DNA of 64,000 nucleotides from Rhodopseudomonas palustris. Its GTDB lineage: Bacteria > Pseudomonadota > Alphaproteobacteria > Rhizobiales > Xanthobacteraceae. The position numbers were made by a program, and so were the translations under genes. Below, piece after piece: positions 36,858 through 47,541 of the stretch. Positions within the stretch are counted from its first letter, which is position 1. Every line of letters starts with the position of its first letter. The notes under the pieces are model-generated. The model had not been told where the DNA came from. It was given only the letters and a program-made list of their open reading frames with translations, and searched no databases. The stretch is from assembly GCF_003226555.1 (NCBI RefSeq), contig NZ_QKQS01000033.1, positions 96,116 through 160,115 on the forward strand. The letters run 5' to 3'.

Positions 36858-38543
36858 GTGAAGTTCACTAATTTGCGGATCACGCCGAAGCTCGGTGTCC
36901 TGGTCGCCGTGGCGATGCTTGGTCTCCTGGCCTCGGGTCTGTTCGCCGCGTCGATCCTGCTGCGCGAGATGCGCAGCGACCGCCTCGAGCAGACCAAAGC
37001 GATCGTCGAGACCGCGGTGAACATGGCGATCGGGCTCCAGAAGCAGGTCGATGCCGGCAAACTCACCAAGGATGCTGCGATCGCCGAATTCCAGCAGCGC
37101 GCCCATGCGATGACCTACGACAAGGGCAACGGCTATATGTTCGCCTACAAGATGGACGGCACCACGATGGTGATGCCGGACCTGAAGCTGATCGGCACCA
37201 ACCGCCTCGACGTCGAAACCGGCGGGCGCAAAATCGTGCGCGATCTGCGCGACGGCGTCGCCGCCAAGGGCTTCGTTGTCCTGCCCTACGAGTACAAGAA
37301 GCCGGGCTCCGAGGAGCTGATCCGCAAAATCTCCTATGCCGCCGCGATCCCGGGTTGGGACATGCTGGTCGGCACCGGCGCGTATCTCGACGATATCGAC
37401 GCAAAACTGAGGCCGATCCTGATGTGGCTCGGCGCCGCCATCCTCGCGATCGGCGCGATCTGCTCGCTGGTCGCCTGGGCGATCAGCCGCAGCATCACCA
37501 AACCGCTCGGCGACCTCGGCACCCGGATGAAGGGGCTCGCCGAGGGCCAGCTCGACGCCGCGATTCCGGGCGTGGAGCGTCGCGACGAGGTCGGCGAGAT
37601 GGCCGCCACCGTGCAGGTGTTCAAGGACAATGCGCTCCGCATCCGTGGCCTCGAGCAGCAGGAGCAGGAGACGCAGCGACGGGCCGCCGCCGAGCGCGCC
37701 GCGCTGATGCGCAGCATCGCCGACGATTTCGAATCGAGCGTCAACAGCGTGGTCATGAGCGTCGCCGATGCGACTCGGCAGATGCAGTCGACCGCGCAGT
37801 CGATGACCTCGACCGCGGCGGATGCCTCGACCCGCGCCGCAGCGGTCGGTTCCGCCTCGGATTCCTCGTCCTCCATGGTCGGCACCGTCGCGTCGGCGTC
37901 TGAAGAGCTGTCGGCGTCGGTGCAGGAGATTTCGCGCCAGGTCGAGCAATCGCGCGAGATCGCAGGGCGGGCGGTGAACGACGCCGAGCACACCAACGAG
38001 ACCGTGATGCAGCTTTCGGTCGGCGCCGAGAAGATCGGCGAGGTGGTGCAGCTGATCCATTCGATCGCATCGCAAACCAATCTGCTCGCCCTCAACGCCA
38101 CCATCGAGGCGGCGCGCGCCGGCGAGTCGGGCCGCGGCTTTGCGGTGGTCGCCAACGAAGTGAAGGCCTTGGCCGGCCAGACCGCCAAGGCCACCGAGGA
38201 AATCTCCGCGCAGGTCGCCGCGATGCAGGCATCGACCTCGAGCGCGGTGGAGTCGATCGGTGGCATCACCGCGACGATCGGCGAAATCAACAAGATCACC
38301 ATGGCGATCTCGACTGCGGTGGAGCAGCAGGGCGCCGCCACCCGCGAGATCGCCCGCAACATTCAGTCGGTTGCGGCCGGCGCCAGCGAGATCAGCGATC
38401 ACATCGGCGGGGTGAGTTCCGCAGCCTCCGCGACTGGCGATGCCGCCGCTGATGTGCTGTCGCACGCGCAGGCGCTCGACGGCCAGTCGGGTGCGCTGCG
38501 ATCGTCGGTCCAGGACTTCCTGCGCAAGATCCGAGCGGCCTGA
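36858..38543 (+). CDS. Methyl-accepting chemotaxis protein with single Cache domain (tandem copy 2)
   Basis: A 561-residue paralogue of the preceding receptor, with the same domain order and length. [21 protein letters not shown] begins helix 1. The sCache domain has [41 protein letters not shown] and [21 protein letters not shown]; helix 2 is near 187-209, then HAMP and the tip [23 protein letters not shown]. The sensor differs from copy 1 mainly in the ligand-pocket strands ([10 protein letters not shown] against [10 protein letters not shown]), suggesting different ligands after duplication. The start is GTG, as in copy 1. Confidence 0.92.
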   Translation: MKFTNLRITPKLGVLVAVAMLGLLASGLFAASILLREMRSDRLEQTKAIVETAVNMAIGLQKQVDAGKLTKDAAIAEFQQRAHAMTYDKGNGYMFAYKMDGTTMVMPDLKLIGTNRLDVETGGRKIVRDLRDGVAAKGFVVLPYEYKKPGSEELIRKISYAAAIPGWDMLVGTGAYLDDIDAKLRPILMWLGAAILAIGAICSLVAWAISRSITKPLGDLGTRMKGLAEGQLDAAIPGVERRDEVGEMAATVQVFKDNALRIRGLEQQEQETQRRAAAERAALMRSIADDFESSVNSVVMSVADATRQMQSTAQSMTSTAADASTRAAAVGSASDSSSSMVGTVASASEELSASVQEISRQVEQSREIAGRAVNDAEHTNETVMQLSVGAEKIGEVVQLIHSIASQTNLLALNATIEAARAGESGRGFAVVANEVKALAGQTAKATEEISAQVAAMQASTSSAVESIGGITATIGEINKITMAISTAVEQQGAATREIARNIQSVAAGASEISDHIGGVSSAASATGDAAADVLSHAQALDGQSGALRSSVQDFLRKIRAA

Positions 38544-38628
38544 TCACGAATGACGTGACTTGAACCTTTTCGGTGATGGTGATGACAATAGGGGGCTGGG
38601 GGGATGCGTGAATGACGAGAGGTAGCGC

Positions 38629-38964
38629 ATGCCCGTGATGCTGCAAGGCACCATCGCATTCGAGCCGGAGTTCGTCGGCAATCTGGCGTGGTTGACCCGC
38701 GCTCTGATCGCCCGCGACATCGATCCCGATGGCGTGACGATCGCCAAGGATGCGGTCGGCGTGGCGACGCCGCCGCGGACAGACGGCCTGTGCTACGTCT
38801 ACAGCGTCTCGACCGGGGACACCGACTTCCTGGTGATCGAATCCAGCGACGACCGTTTTCTCGAAAAATTCCTGAACCATATCGAGCAGGCCGACCCCGC
38901 GCCCGCACTGCCGGCCAAAGGCATGTTCGCGCGGCTGACGCGCTGGATGTCGCCGCCGGCGTAG
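38629..38964 (+). CDS. Conserved hypothetical protein, 111 residues
   Basis: I do not recognise this family. The product is soluble and alpha/beta in appearance: GTIAFEPEFVGNLAWLTRALIARDIDPDGVTIAKDAVGVATPP, then GLCYVYSVSTGDTDFLVIESSDDRFLEKFLNHI and a short basic, aromatic tail (MFARLTRWMSPPA). No signal peptide or membrane helix is present. The ATG has GAGAGG about 6 bases upstream, and codon use matches the neighbours, so it is likely real. It follows the second Cache receptor by 85 bases and may be co-transcribed with it. Confidence 0.7.
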   Translation: MPVMLQGTIAFEPEFVGNLAWLTRALIARDIDPDGVTIAKDAVGVATPPRTDGLCYVYSVSTGDTDFLVIESSDDRFLEKFLNHIEQADPAPALPAKGMFARLTRWMSPPA

Positions 38965-39016
38965 ATACATCGATTACTTCGCCGCACGCGCTGGAGCGGC
39001 GCTCATCCCCCGCAAC

Positions 39017-39133
39017 GTCATTCCGGGCGCGCGTGAAACGCGCGAACCCGGAATCCGGAGGTTGCGAGCGACGCCTCTGATCATCACCGCGAGGTTCCGG
39101 GTTCACGCGCTCGCGCGCGTGCCCCGGAACGAC
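39017..39133. repeat. Dispersed palindromic repeat, family A, full copy
   Basis: Begins gtcattccgggcgcgcg and ends gtgccccggaacgac, with the internal halves aacccggaatc and ggttccgggttc. The right half has diverged (ggaac instead of ggaat). It lies between convergent genes. Confidence 0.82.
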
Positions 39134-39146
39134 GAAGGCGAAGCGC

Positions 39147-40505
39147 TTACTTCGCCTTCAGGAAGTCGGCGACTTCGAGCAGCACGAACTCGTTGTCGTC
39201 GGCCTTGTTCGGCTCGCGGCTGGTCGAGAACGGCAGGTTGTTGTCGTTGCCGACGATGATGTGACTGTCGTCGACCTTGTCGACATTCTCGATCGTGAAG
39301 AACGGGAATGCCAGCACGCCGTCGGTCAGCGGCTTCTTCGCCTTCTTGTCGGGATCGCGGATCTTCATCAGGTCGATGAAGCCGATCTTCTTCACCGGCT
39401 TGCCGGCGCCGACGTCGGTGAGTTCGATCTTGTAGATCCGCTTGAACTTGGCGAGATCGGCGAAGCAGTCGGTGCCCGGCTTGCCTTCGGGGCAGGCCTT
39501 GTCCTTGGTGCCTTCGCCGTTGTCGCGCTCGATCACCAGACCATGGGTGGCGTCGATCATGTTGAAGTCGCCGATCGCATTGCCGTTCTGCTCGAACACG
39601 TAGGTCCAGAAGCGGCCGGTGAACTTCTTCTGCGCGACGTCGAACTCGAGGATCCGTGCGGCTTCCTTGCCGTCGACCTTTTCCCAGTCCTTCTTGGCGG
39701 CGTCCCACAGCGGGCCTTCGAGCAGGCCGTACAGGAACTTGCCGTCCTTGGAGGCGGCGAAGCCTTCGTAGCCCTTGGAGCGCTTCAGGTTGACGGCGGC
39801 GTTGTAGCTGGCGCCCGGGGCGCCGGGCGACTGCACCGACCAATGATCGGGCGACTTCACCGGCTTGCCGTCGGCGGTGGTCTCGTACACGCCGAGCACC
39901 TTGCCGGCCATGTCGGCTTCGATCAGATACGGGCCGAATTCTTCGCCGATCCAGATGCGGTCGCCGATGATCTGAAAGCCTTCGGTGTCGAAATCGGCGC
40001 CGGTCAGATAGCGCTTGTCGGTGTTCTCGTGAACGATCCGGAACGGCACCTTCTTGTCGGGATCGTGCAGGAACACGGTGGCGACACGGTCGACCTTGCT
40101 GCCGGCCCAGTCGATTTTGAGGTGGCTGAGAAACAGCATGGTGTCGGCCGAATTATAGCGCGAGCCGAAGCCGTTGTCGGTCAGCACCCAGAAGCTGCCG
40201 TCGTCCATCTTCTTGATGCCGGAATGGCCCTGCAGCGGCTGGCCCTGGAACGGCAGCGACACGCCGGTCGGCCGGCCGTTGGACTTGCCTTCGATGCTGC
40301 CGAGCGCGTCGACGCGCTTGCCGGTGGTGTACTTGCCGGAGGTCTTCAGGTCGTCCGGCGCATCCTTCGGCGCCTCGATGAACGAGGCCGCCGGCATCAC
40401 GGCGTGTCCGGCGAGAGTGGCCGGGAATTCGCCTTCGGATTGGGCCAGGGCCGCGGACGTCGCCAGCGCAAAGATCGCAACCGAACCGAGCAGTAGATTT
40501 CGCAT
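39147..40505 (-). CDS. Esterase-like/phytase-like domain protein, exported
   Basis: A 452-residue protein with a signal peptide (residues 1-21, ending AALAQ). The mature part belongs to the 'esterase-like activity of phytase' family, a beta-propeller: PLQGHSGIKKMDDGSFWVLTDNGFGSRYNSADTML, DTEGFQIIGDRIWIGEEFGPYLIEADMAGKVLGVYE, GYEGFAASKDGKFLYGLLEGPL and IVGNDNNLPFSTSREPNKADDNEFVLLEV. Acidic loops of this kind bind calcium in phytases. Phosphoester or ester hydrolysis in the periplasm is possible, but activity is unproven for most members. It is divergent from mbfA. Confidence 0.86.
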   Translation of the reverse strand: MRNLLLGSVAIFALATSAALAQSEGEFPATLAGHAVMPAASFIEAPKDAPDDLKTSGKYTTGKRVDALGSIEGKSNGRPTGVSLPFQGQPLQGHSGIKKMDDGSFWVLTDNGFGSRYNSADTMLFLSHLKIDWAGSKVDRVATVFLHDPDKKVPFRIVHENTDKRYLTGADFDTEGFQIIGDRIWIGEEFGPYLIEADMAGKVLGVYETTADGKPVKSPDHWSVQSPGAPGASYNAAVNLKRSKGYEGFAASKDGKFLYGLLEGPLWDAAKKDWEKVDGKEAARILEFDVAQKKFTGRFWTYVFEQNGNAIGDFNMIDATHGLVIERDNGEGTKDKACPEGKPGTDCFADLAKFKRIYKIELTDVGAGKPVKKIGFIDLMKIRDPDKKAKKPLTDGVLAFPFFTIENVDKVDDSHIIVGNDNNLPFSTSREPNKADDNEFVLLEVADFLKAK

Positions 40506-40653
40506 GAAACAGCCTCCTGTGATGGAAGCCGGTCTTGTGACGGTGCGACGTCACAATCGCCTGACCGATCGATGAAGCAGCGATGACGAGCCCTGCGACC
40601 AATTGGCTGTCCCGGATGTGCGCCGGCTTTGACAGCGGCGACCGGCAACTCTA

Positions 40654-40670
40654 TTTAGAAGCATTCTAAA
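40654..40670 (+). promoter_or_regulatory. Iron control element (ICE/Irr box) upstream of mbfA
   Basis: TTTAGAA-gca-TTCTAAA is a perfect inverted repeat of 7-base arms, 16 bases before the mbfA start and extended by further A/T pairs. It matches the ICE motif recognised by the iron regulator Irr in Rhizobiales. At this position bound Irr would repress mbfA under low iron. Confidence 0.88.
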
Positions 40671-40685
40671 TTTAAGAGCGGTGCG

Positions 40686-41657
40686 ATGAAGGCGTTTTCC
40701 GAGCTGACCGAGCGCGAAATCCTGGCGGTGGCGATTGCCAGCGAAGAGGAGGACAGTCGGATCTATCTCGCCTTCGCCGAAGATCTCGCCGACCGCTACC
40801 CGGACTCAGCGCGGGTTTTCACGGAGATGGCCCAGCAGGAGAAGGGCCATCGCCACATGTTGCTGCGGATGTACGAGGAGCAGTTCGGGCCCAATCTGCC
40901 GCCGATCCGCCGCGAGGACGTCAAAGGCTTCATCCGCCGCCGCCCGATCTGGCTGACCCGCAACCTGCCGCTCGACCGCATCCGGAAAGAAGCCGAGACG
41001 ATGGAGTTCGAGGCGCAGCGCTTCTACGAGCGCGCCGCCGAGCGCGCTACCGACGTTCACATTCGCAAGCTGCTCACCGACCTCGCCGAGTTCGAAAAGC
41101 GCCACGAGCAGCGTGCCGTGCAGCTCACCGACAAGATCCTCACCCCCGACGCCCGCAGCGCCGAGGATCATGCGGCGCGTCGGATGTTCGTGCTGCAATA
41201 CGTCCAGCCCGGCCTCGCCGGCCTGATGGACGGCTCGGTGTCGACGCTGGCGCCGCTGTTCGCCGCCGCCTTCGCCACCCATCAGAACTGGCCGACCTTC
41301 CTGGTGGGTCTGGCCGCCTCGATCGGCGCAGGCATCTCGATGGGCTTTGCCGAAGCGCTGTCCGACGACGGCTCGATGACCGGGCGCGGCTCGCCGTGGC
41401 TGCGCGGCGGCATCTGCGGACTGATGACCACGCTCGGCGGCCTCGGTCACACCCTGCCGTATCTCGTGCCCGACAGTTGGGCCAACGCGTTCTGGATCGC
41501 GACCGGCATCGCCGCTTTGGTGGTGTTCGTCGAATTGTGGGCGATCGCCTACGTCCGCGCCAAATACATGGACACGCCGTTCCTGCACGCGGTGTTTCAG
41601 ATCGTGCTCGGCGGCGTCATTGTGCTGGCCGTAGGTATCCTGATCGGCGGCGCATAG
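40686..41657 (+). CDS. mbfA: Membrane-bound ferritin-like iron exporter MbfA (ferritin-VIT1 fusion)
   Basis: A 323-residue fusion. Residues 1-165 are a ferritin-like/rubrerythrin domain with di-iron glutamates and histidines in [42 protein letters not shown] and [12 protein letters not shown]. Residues 175-323 are a VIT1-type membrane domain ([49 protein letters not shown], then three more helices). The known MbfA of Bradyrhizobium and Agrobacterium exports iron and protects against iron and peroxide stress. The perfect Irr box just upstream fits that role. It is monocistronic as far as the sequence shows. Confidence 0.95.
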   Translation: MKAFSELTEREILAVAIASEEEDSRIYLAFAEDLADRYPDSARVFTEMAQQEKGHRHMLLRMYEEQFGPNLPPIRREDVKGFIRRRPIWLTRNLPLDRIRKEAETMEFEAQRFYERAAERATDVHIRKLLTDLAEFEKRHEQRAVQLTDKILTPDARSAEDHAARRMFVLQYVQPGLAGLMDGSVSTLAPLFAAAFATHQNWPTFLVGLAASIGAGISMGFAEALSDDGSMTGRGSPWLRGGICGLMTTLGGLGHTLPYLVPDSWANAFWIATGIAALVVFVELWAIAYVRAKYMDTPFLHAVFQIVLGGVIVLAVGILIGGA

Positions 41658-41782
41658 TTAGACGCTCCGATTTCGACGTAAGTATTAGTCGGGAGCGCCT
41701 CGCCCCCGTAGCCGCACGAGGCGTTTGCTTAAACAATTCAAAACAAGCCACGAGCAGTGTGGGGCCCTCTGAGGAGTTCCCC

Positions 41783-43975
41783 ATGACGTTCTCGTTCAAA
41801 TCCATCCGCAAGATTCAGGTGAAGATCGCGTTGGTGGCAGGCCTCTGCTTGACCGGCGCCAGTCTGATCCTGATCGGCTACAGCGTGCTGTCTGCGCAGA
41901 GCACCCATCACTACGTTTCGACCGAAGTGATGAAGCTGGTCGATCAGCAGACCAAGGAAAGTCTGCTCAATCGCGCCAACGCCGAAGCCGCCGCGATCAA
42001 GTTCGAGCTCGATCTTGGCCTCGACTCCGCGCGCAACATGGCGCACGCGTTCGAAGTTCTCGCCGATCCGAATAATGCCGGCACCACCGATGGCAACCGC
42101 CGGCTTCAGCTCAACGCGGTGCTCAAGAACACGTTGGAGCAGAACCCGGCGTTCAACGGTACTTACTCGGCATGGGAGCCCAACGCGCTCGACGGCAACG
42201 ACGTCGCGTTCAAAGGCCGCCAGACGATGGGCTCGGATAGCACCGGCCGCTTTCTTCCTTACTGGACCCGGAGCGCCAGCGGCGCGATCGCGCTGCAGCC
42301 GCTGGTCGAATACGATAGCCAGGAGCGGCATCCGAATGGCTTGGTGAAAGGCGCGTGGTTCATCAATCCGAAGGCCACCGGCAAGGAGAACATTCTCGGT
42401 CCGCTGCCCTATATCGTGCAGGGCAAAGCGGTGTTCCTGGCGACCATGTCGGTGCCGATCAAGATCGACGGCAAGTTCGTCGGCGTTGCCGGCGCGGACT
42501 ACAATCTCGATTTCGTGCAGAAGCTCGCCACCCAGGCCAACCGCTCGCTGTTCGGCGGCGACGGCAAGGTCGTGATCCTCAACGACACAGGGTTGATCGT
42601 TGCCAACAGCGCCAACCCGGAGTCGATCGGCAAGGCGGCGTCGAGCGCCGACCCGCGCTGGTCGGAAAGTCAGGCGATCGTCAAGGAAGGCAAGGGCAAG
42701 GTCCTCGACGATCCCAAATGGGATAACGTCGAGATCTACTCACCGATCTCGGTCGGTCGCACCGGCACGCCGTGGTCGGTGCTGATCTCGGTGCCGCGCA
42801 ACGTCGTGCTGTCCTCGGCCCACCAACTCGATCTCGCATTGAACCAGCGTGCCAACTCGGCGATGTTCTGGCAGCTCGGCACTGGCATCCTGGTTGTCGT
42901 GCTCGCCATCACGGTGATTGCGTTCGCGGCGCGCAGCATCGCCCGGCCGATCGGCGATTGCGCCAGCTTCGCCGACGGCATCGCTAAAGGCGATCTCGAC
43001 CAGAAACTTGCGATCGAACAGGCCGACGAAGTGGGCGTGCTCGCCGCGTCGCTGCGCACCATGCAGGGCGAGCTGAAGCGCGGCATCGCGCAGCGCGCCG
43101 AAGATCAGGCCAATGCCGACCGAACGCGTCGGCGCGACATGAACGACATGGCCGACAAGTTCGAGGCGGCGGTCGGCAAGATCGTCGAAACGGTGTCTTC
43201 GGCCTCCAACGAGCTGGAAGTTTCGGCTGGCAGGCTGACGACGACGGCGGAGCGGTCGCAGCAACTGACTTCGATGGTCGCTACGGCGTCCGAGGAGGCT
43301 TCGTCGAACGTTCAGTCCGTCGCTACCGCGACCGAGGAGATGTCGACCTCGGTCAACGAGATCAGCCGGCAGGTGCAGGACTCCTCGCGGATCGCCAACG
43401 AGGCGGTCGGTCAGGCGCAGCGCACCAACGACCGCGTCGGCGAACTCGCCAAGGCCGCGACCCGGATCGGCGACGTGGTGGAGCTGATCAACACCATCGC
43501 CGGCCAGACCAACCTTTTGGCGCTCAACGCCACCATCGAGGCGGCGCGCGCCGGCGAGGCCGGCCGCGGCTTTGCCGTGGTGGCCGCCGAGGTCAAGCAG
43601 CTTGCCGAACAGACGGCCAAAGCGACCGGCGAGATCAGCGCGCAGATCAGCGGCATCCAGTCGGCCACCGGCGAATCGGTGACGGCCATCAAGGAGATCA
43701 CAGACACCATCAGCCATATCTCCGAGATCGCTGCTTCGATCGCCTCAGCGGTCGAGCAGCAGGGCGCAGCGACCCGCGAGATTTCGCGCAATATCCAGCA
43801 GGCGTCGCGCGGCACCAGCCAGGTCACGACCAACATTGCCGACGTCAAGCGCGGCGCTGGCGAGACCGGCACTGCCTCGTCGCAAGTGCTGGCGGCGGCG
43901 CAGTCGCTCGCCGGCGACAGCAATCTGCTCCGACGCGAAGTCGCCCGTTTCCTCGATACGATCCGTGCCGCCTGA
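41783..43975 (+). CDS. Methyl-accepting chemotaxis protein with double Cache domain
   Basis: A 730-residue chemoreceptor. Helix 1 lies at about residues 13-37. The large periplasmic region (about 40-360) is a dCache domain: [62 protein letters not shown] and [15 protein letters not shown] are typical of the membrane-distal and proximal modules. Helix 2 is at about 363-385, followed by HAMP and the signalling tip [23 protein letters not shown]. The end is TIRAA, with no CheR pentapeptide. The start at 41783 has GAGGAG upstream. The ligand is unknown; amino acids or organic acids are usual for this domain. Confidence 0.92.
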   Translation: MTFSFKSIRKIQVKIALVAGLCLTGASLILIGYSVLSAQSTHHYVSTEVMKLVDQQTKESLLNRANAEAAAIKFELDLGLDSARNMAHAFEVLADPNNAGTTDGNRRLQLNAVLKNTLEQNPAFNGTYSAWEPNALDGNDVAFKGRQTMGSDSTGRFLPYWTRSASGAIALQPLVEYDSQERHPNGLVKGAWFINPKATGKENILGPLPYIVQGKAVFLATMSVPIKIDGKFVGVAGADYNLDFVQKLATQANRSLFGGDGKVVILNDTGLIVANSANPESIGKAASSADPRWSESQAIVKEGKGKVLDDPKWDNVEIYSPISVGRTGTPWSVLISVPRNVVLSSAHQLDLALNQRANSAMFWQLGTGILVVVLAITVIAFAARSIARPIGDCASFADGIAKGDLDQKLAIEQADEVGVLAASLRTMQGELKRGIAQRAEDQANADRTRRRDMNDMADKFEAAVGKIVETVSSASNELEVSAGRLTTTAERSQQLTSMVATASEEASSNVQSVATATEEMSTSVNEISRQVQDSSRIANEAVGQAQRTNDRVGELAKAATRIGDVVELINTIAGQTNLLALNATIEAARAGEAGRGFAVVAAEVKQLAEQTAKATGEISAQISGIQSATGESVTAIKEITDTISHISEIAASIASAVEQQGAATREISRNIQQASRGTSQVTTNIADVKRGAGETGTASSQVLAAAQSLAGDSNLLRREVARFLDTIRAA

Positions 43976-44295
43976 CGTGGCTGTCGTCAGTAACGGTTAC
44001 GACCAGGGCGCCGCCGTTTCGCACGACGGCGGCGCCTTGGTATTTCAAGGCCGCGAAGTAACACGCGACGTGTGTCTTCGTCTTTCGTCGCTGAGGACTC
44101 TTACGTAGTCCACGATTAACGAAAATTGATACTCGCGTAGGTAGTGTTGAACCGCTGCGATTGGCGTGATGCACGGCGTTCAACGGCGAACCCCCACCAT
44201 CGAAATCGAACATAGATTTGCTGCGGCTTGTTCCGTTTCCGGAACCGGCACGCGTCGCCGTCGCTCGTGTGAACTGCGCCAACCAGGAGCCGGCG
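43976..44295. other. 320-base intergenic region between two chemoreceptor genes
   Basis: The start holds a GC-rich terminator hairpin (44007-44036). The remainder, about 260 bases, must contain the promoter and leader of the next receptor. I see no additional coding frame or clear operator. Confidence 0.5.
44007..44036 (+). terminator. Hairpin terminator after the double-Cache receptor
   Basis: Stem ggcgccgccg/cggcggcgcc with a 10-base loop. The tail (ttggtatttc) is only moderately T-rich. Confidence 0.65.
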
Positions 44296-46392
44296 ATGAC
44301 TCTCAAGATCCGTGTATTGCTGCCGTTGATCGTTCTCGCGCTTGCCGCCACAGCCATGACGCTCGCTGGCTTCGACGCGCGTGATGCGCTGATCCGGCGC
44401 CGTCAGTCCGAAGCCTTCGTCGCGGACAATCGCATCTCCCAGCTGCTGCTGACGAGTGCCGGCCGTTGGGCACTGGAGCGCGGCCTGAGCAATGCGGCGC
44501 TGAGCGCTCCGAATGCTGCAGATCCGCAGCGGCGGGCCGACCTCGCCAAGGTGCGCGAGGCGGGCGATGCGGCCTTCGACGAGGCAATGCGGCTGATCGG
44601 CGAGGTGCCGGAAATGAAGGCCGCCGCCGCGGCCGTCGCCGCCGCTCGGCGCGCGCGGCAGGATCATGTCGCGCTGCGTTCTCGGATCGACGACGAGATC
44701 GGCAGGCCGGCGTCGGCCCGCGATTCGCAAGTGGTGAGTGGTGCTTTCGGCATCATCACCCGTTCGATCGATCTCGCCGCCAACTCGCTGCGCAGCACCC
44801 TCGAAACGCTGACCGATCCGCCATCGGTGACGCTGGCGCAGATGATCCGGCTGCGGCATCTGACGGCGATGATGGCCGAGAACGCGGGGCGCGAGCGCGC
44901 TTATCTCGGCGCCAAGGTCAGCGCACGCACCAAGTTCACGCCGGCCGAGATCGCCGAGACCGCGGCGTTTCGCGGCCAGATCGCTCTTGCCTGGCCGATG
45001 GTCGCGGCGCTGAAGCAGCGCGCCGATGCCCCGCCCGCAGTGATCGATGCGATCCGCACCGTCGACAGCGATTACTTCGGAACCTATGCGCGGGTGCGCG
45101 ACAGCGTCCTCGCCGCCGGCGAAACCGGCACCTATCCGCTCAGCGGCGGCGACTACATCGCTCGCGCGACCGACGGCATCGAAACCATCCTCAAACTGGC
45201 CGGCGCGATCGGCCAGGCGGCCGACGCCGAAGCCGGTGCCGATTCGGCTCGCAGCAGTTCACGTCTGATGCAGTCGCTCGCCGCGCTCGGCGCCGCCGGC
45301 GCGCTGGTGCTGGTGAGCCTGTGGATCACCTTCGTCCGCGTGCTGCGGCCGCTGGCCGAGCTCGGCGGCGCGCTGCACAAGCTGGCGCAGGGACAGCTCG
45401 ATCTGACGCTGCCGGGGCTCGACCGCAAGGACGAGATCGGCGACATGGCGAACGCGATCGAGGACCTCAAGGTCCACGCCGCCGCCAAGGCGCGCGAAGA
45501 GGCCGAAGCCCGGATCCGCCAGGATGCGATCGTCGCCGCCCAGCGGCGCGCCGACATGCACAAGCTGGCCGACGATTTCGAAAGCGCGATCGGCGAGATC
45601 ATCGAAACGGTGTCGTCGGCGTCGACCGAACTCGAAGCCTCGGCCGGCACGATGAGCCGCCACGCCGCGCTGTCGCAGGATCTCACCGTGAAGGTGGCCA
45701 GCGCCTCGGAGGAGGCGTCCACCAACGTGGAATCGGTGGCGTCCGCGGCCGAGGAGATGACCGCATCGGTCGAAGAGATCAGCCGTCAGGTGCAGAGCTC
45801 GTCGCAGATCGCGCAGGAAGCGGTCGCCCAGGCGGAGCACACCAATCAACGGGTCGAGGAATTGTCGCAGGCGGCGGCGCGGATCGGCGATGTCGTCGAA
45901 CTGATCAACACCATCGCGCAGCAGACCAACCTTTTGGCGCTCAACGCCACCATCGAAGCGGCGCGCGCCGGCGAGGCCGGCCGCGGCTTCGCGGTGGTCG
46001 CCGCGGAGGTCAAGCAGCTCGCCGAACAGACCTCGAAGGCGACCGGCGAGATCGGTCAGCAGATCGCCAGCATCCAGTCGGCGACGCACGAGTCGGTCGA
46101 AGCCATCAAGGGCATCGGCGGCACCATCGAGAAGATGTCGGAGATCGCCGCGACGATCGCGTCTGCGGTCGAAGAGCAGGGCGCGGCGACGCGCGAGATC
46201 TCGCGCAACATCCAGCAGGCGGCCGAAGGTACGCGCGACGTGTCGTCCAACATCGTCGAGGTCGAGCACGGCGCCAGCGGCACCGGCGCCGCCGCCGGCG
46301 AAGTGCTGCACGCCGCGCAGTCGCTCGCCGGCGAGAGCAACCGGCTCAAGGCCGAGGTCGGCAAGTTCCTGCACACGGTGCGCGCGGCGTAG
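44296..46392 (+). CDS. Methyl-accepting chemotaxis protein with helical NIT-like sensor
   Basis: A 698-residue chemoreceptor. Helix 1 is near residues 6-25 and helix 2 near 328-350. The ~300-residue periplasmic part is all helical and contains [13 protein letters not shown], like the QKERGLS region of nitrate/nitrite-sensing (NIT) domains, though I cannot confirm that family. A HAMP domain and signalling hairpin follow, with the tip [23 protein letters not shown]. The end is TVRAA. The start has AGGAG upstream. Its cytoplasmic half resembles the double-Cache receptor upstream more than the two sCache receptors. Confidence 0.9.
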   Translation: MTLKIRVLLPLIVLALAATAMTLAGFDARDALIRRRQSEAFVADNRISQLLLTSAGRWALERGLSNAALSAPNAADPQRRADLAKVREAGDAAFDEAMRLIGEVPEMKAAAAAVAAARRARQDHVALRSRIDDEIGRPASARDSQVVSGAFGIITRSIDLAANSLRSTLETLTDPPSVTLAQMIRLRHLTAMMAENAGRERAYLGAKVSARTKFTPAEIAETAAFRGQIALAWPMVAALKQRADAPPAVIDAIRTVDSDYFGTYARVRDSVLAAGETGTYPLSGGDYIARATDGIETILKLAGAIGQAADAEAGADSARSSSRLMQSLAALGAAGALVLVSLWITFVRVLRPLAELGGALHKLAQGQLDLTLPGLDRKDEIGDMANAIEDLKVHAAAKAREEAEARIRQDAIVAAQRRADMHKLADDFESAIGEIIETVSSASTELEASAGTMSRHAALSQDLTVKVASASEEASTNVESVASAAEEMTASVEEISRQVQSSSQIAQEAVAQAEHTNQRVEELSQAAARIGDVVELINTIAQQTNLLALNATIEAARAGEAGRGFAVVAAEVKQLAEQTSKATGEIGQQIASIQSATHESVEAIKGIGGTIEKMSEIAATIASAVEEQGAATREISRNIQQAAEGTRDVSSNIVEVEHGASGTGAAAGEVLHAAQSLAGESNRLKAEVGKFLHTVRAA

Positions 46393-46407
46393 CAGCCGCG
46401 CGGTGCC

Positions 46408-47292
46408 TCAGCGTCGGGCTGCGATGAACACGCCGGCCACCACCATGGCGTAGCCGGCGAGGTGGAACAGTTCGGGCTTTTCGCCGAGCAGCACGATCGC
46501 CATCACCGAGCCGAAAACCGGCATCAGATGCAGAAACGGCGCCGCGCGGTTCGGCCCGATCAGCGCCACGCCGCGGTTGAAGCACAGATACGCCAGCATC
46601 GACGGGAAGATCACCACGTAAGCCAGCGTGACCGCGGTAATCCAGTCGGCGCTCGGCCGCACGCCGCTGGCGTATTCCATGATCGCGAACGGCAGCAGCA
46701 ACAGCGCGCCGCCGCCGGTGGTGACGACGATCAGCGAGAGTGGATGCGTCGCCGGCCGCTTCGGCATCAGCGCCGAATACAGCCCGAACGCGCACAGCGC
46801 GGCGGCCAGCATCAGGTCGCCGCGGTTGAGTTGGATTGCGGCCAGCGCCGCGAAATCGCCGCGCAGGATGATGGTCAGGACGCCGAGCAGCGACAGCGCG
46901 ATGCCGATCGCCTGCATCCACGACAGCCGCACGCCGAACAGCAGCAGCGACCATAGCGCGACGAACAGCGGTCCCGATGATTGCATCAGCAGCGCGTTGA
47001 GCGCCTGGGTATATTGCAGCCCCCAATAGGACAGCGCATTGTTGATCGCGAAGCCGGTGGCCGACAGCACGATCATCAGTCGCCAATGCGCGCGCAGCTT
47101 GCGCCAATCGTGCCGCAGATGCGGCCAGGCGAACGGCAGCAGCAACAGCATCGCGCCGATCCAGCGCGCGCACGATAGCGTGACCGGCGGAACATGGCCG
47201 GCCACCGCGCGTCCGAGCACGATGTTGCCGGCCCAGAACAGCGAGGTCAGGCTGAGCAGCAGATAGGGCTGGTGGGCGAGCCAGCCGAACAT
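46408..47292 (-). CDS. EamA/DMT-family transporter (copy 1)
   Basis: A 294-residue inner-membrane protein with about ten helices in two EamA repeats. It begins MFGWLAHQPYLLLSLTSLFWAGNIVLGRAVAGHVPPVTLSCARW. The second repeat contains FGLYSALMPKRPATHPLSLIVVTTGGGALLLLPFAIMEY, and FPSMLAYLCFNRGVALIGPNRAAPFLHLMPVFGSVMAIVLLGEKPELFHLAGYAMVVAGVFIAARR closes it. The family exports amino acids, metabolites or drugs; the substrate is unknown. The start at 47292 aligns with the paralogue at 49-50 kb. The two genes share a strand and bracket the DUF1330 and small membrane protein genes. Confidence 0.88.
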   Translation of the reverse strand: MFGWLAHQPYLLLSLTSLFWAGNIVLGRAVAGHVPPVTLSCARWIGAMLLLLPFAWPHLRHDWRKLRAHWRLMIVLSATGFAINNALSYWGLQYTQALNALLMQSSGPLFVALWSLLLFGVRLSWMQAIGIALSLLGVLTIILRGDFAALAAIQLNRGDLMLAAALCAFGLYSALMPKRPATHPLSLIVVTTGGGALLLLPFAIMEYASGVRPSADWITAVTLAYVVIFPSMLAYLCFNRGVALIGPNRAAPFLHLMPVFGSVMAIVLLGEKPELFHLAGYAMVVAGVFIAARR

Positions 47293-47541
47293 GGAGCGGA
47301 ACCGGGCGATCAAACAAGGGACCGGGGCAAGGGAACGAGCCGCCCTTGGTGCCCGAATTCGCGCCGTTGCAAAAGATGCGCGCAGCGGATTGCTGGCATG
47401 CGTGGCCATCGCTGGCCGCGCGGGTTCCATCGCGGCTGCGATGTCTGAAGGATGGCGCGAGCGGTCCACTGCGGCGAAGAATCGGCTACCACATCACGGG
47501 CGATCCGCGCATCTTGTGCCGGAAAGTCGAATGGGGCGCAC

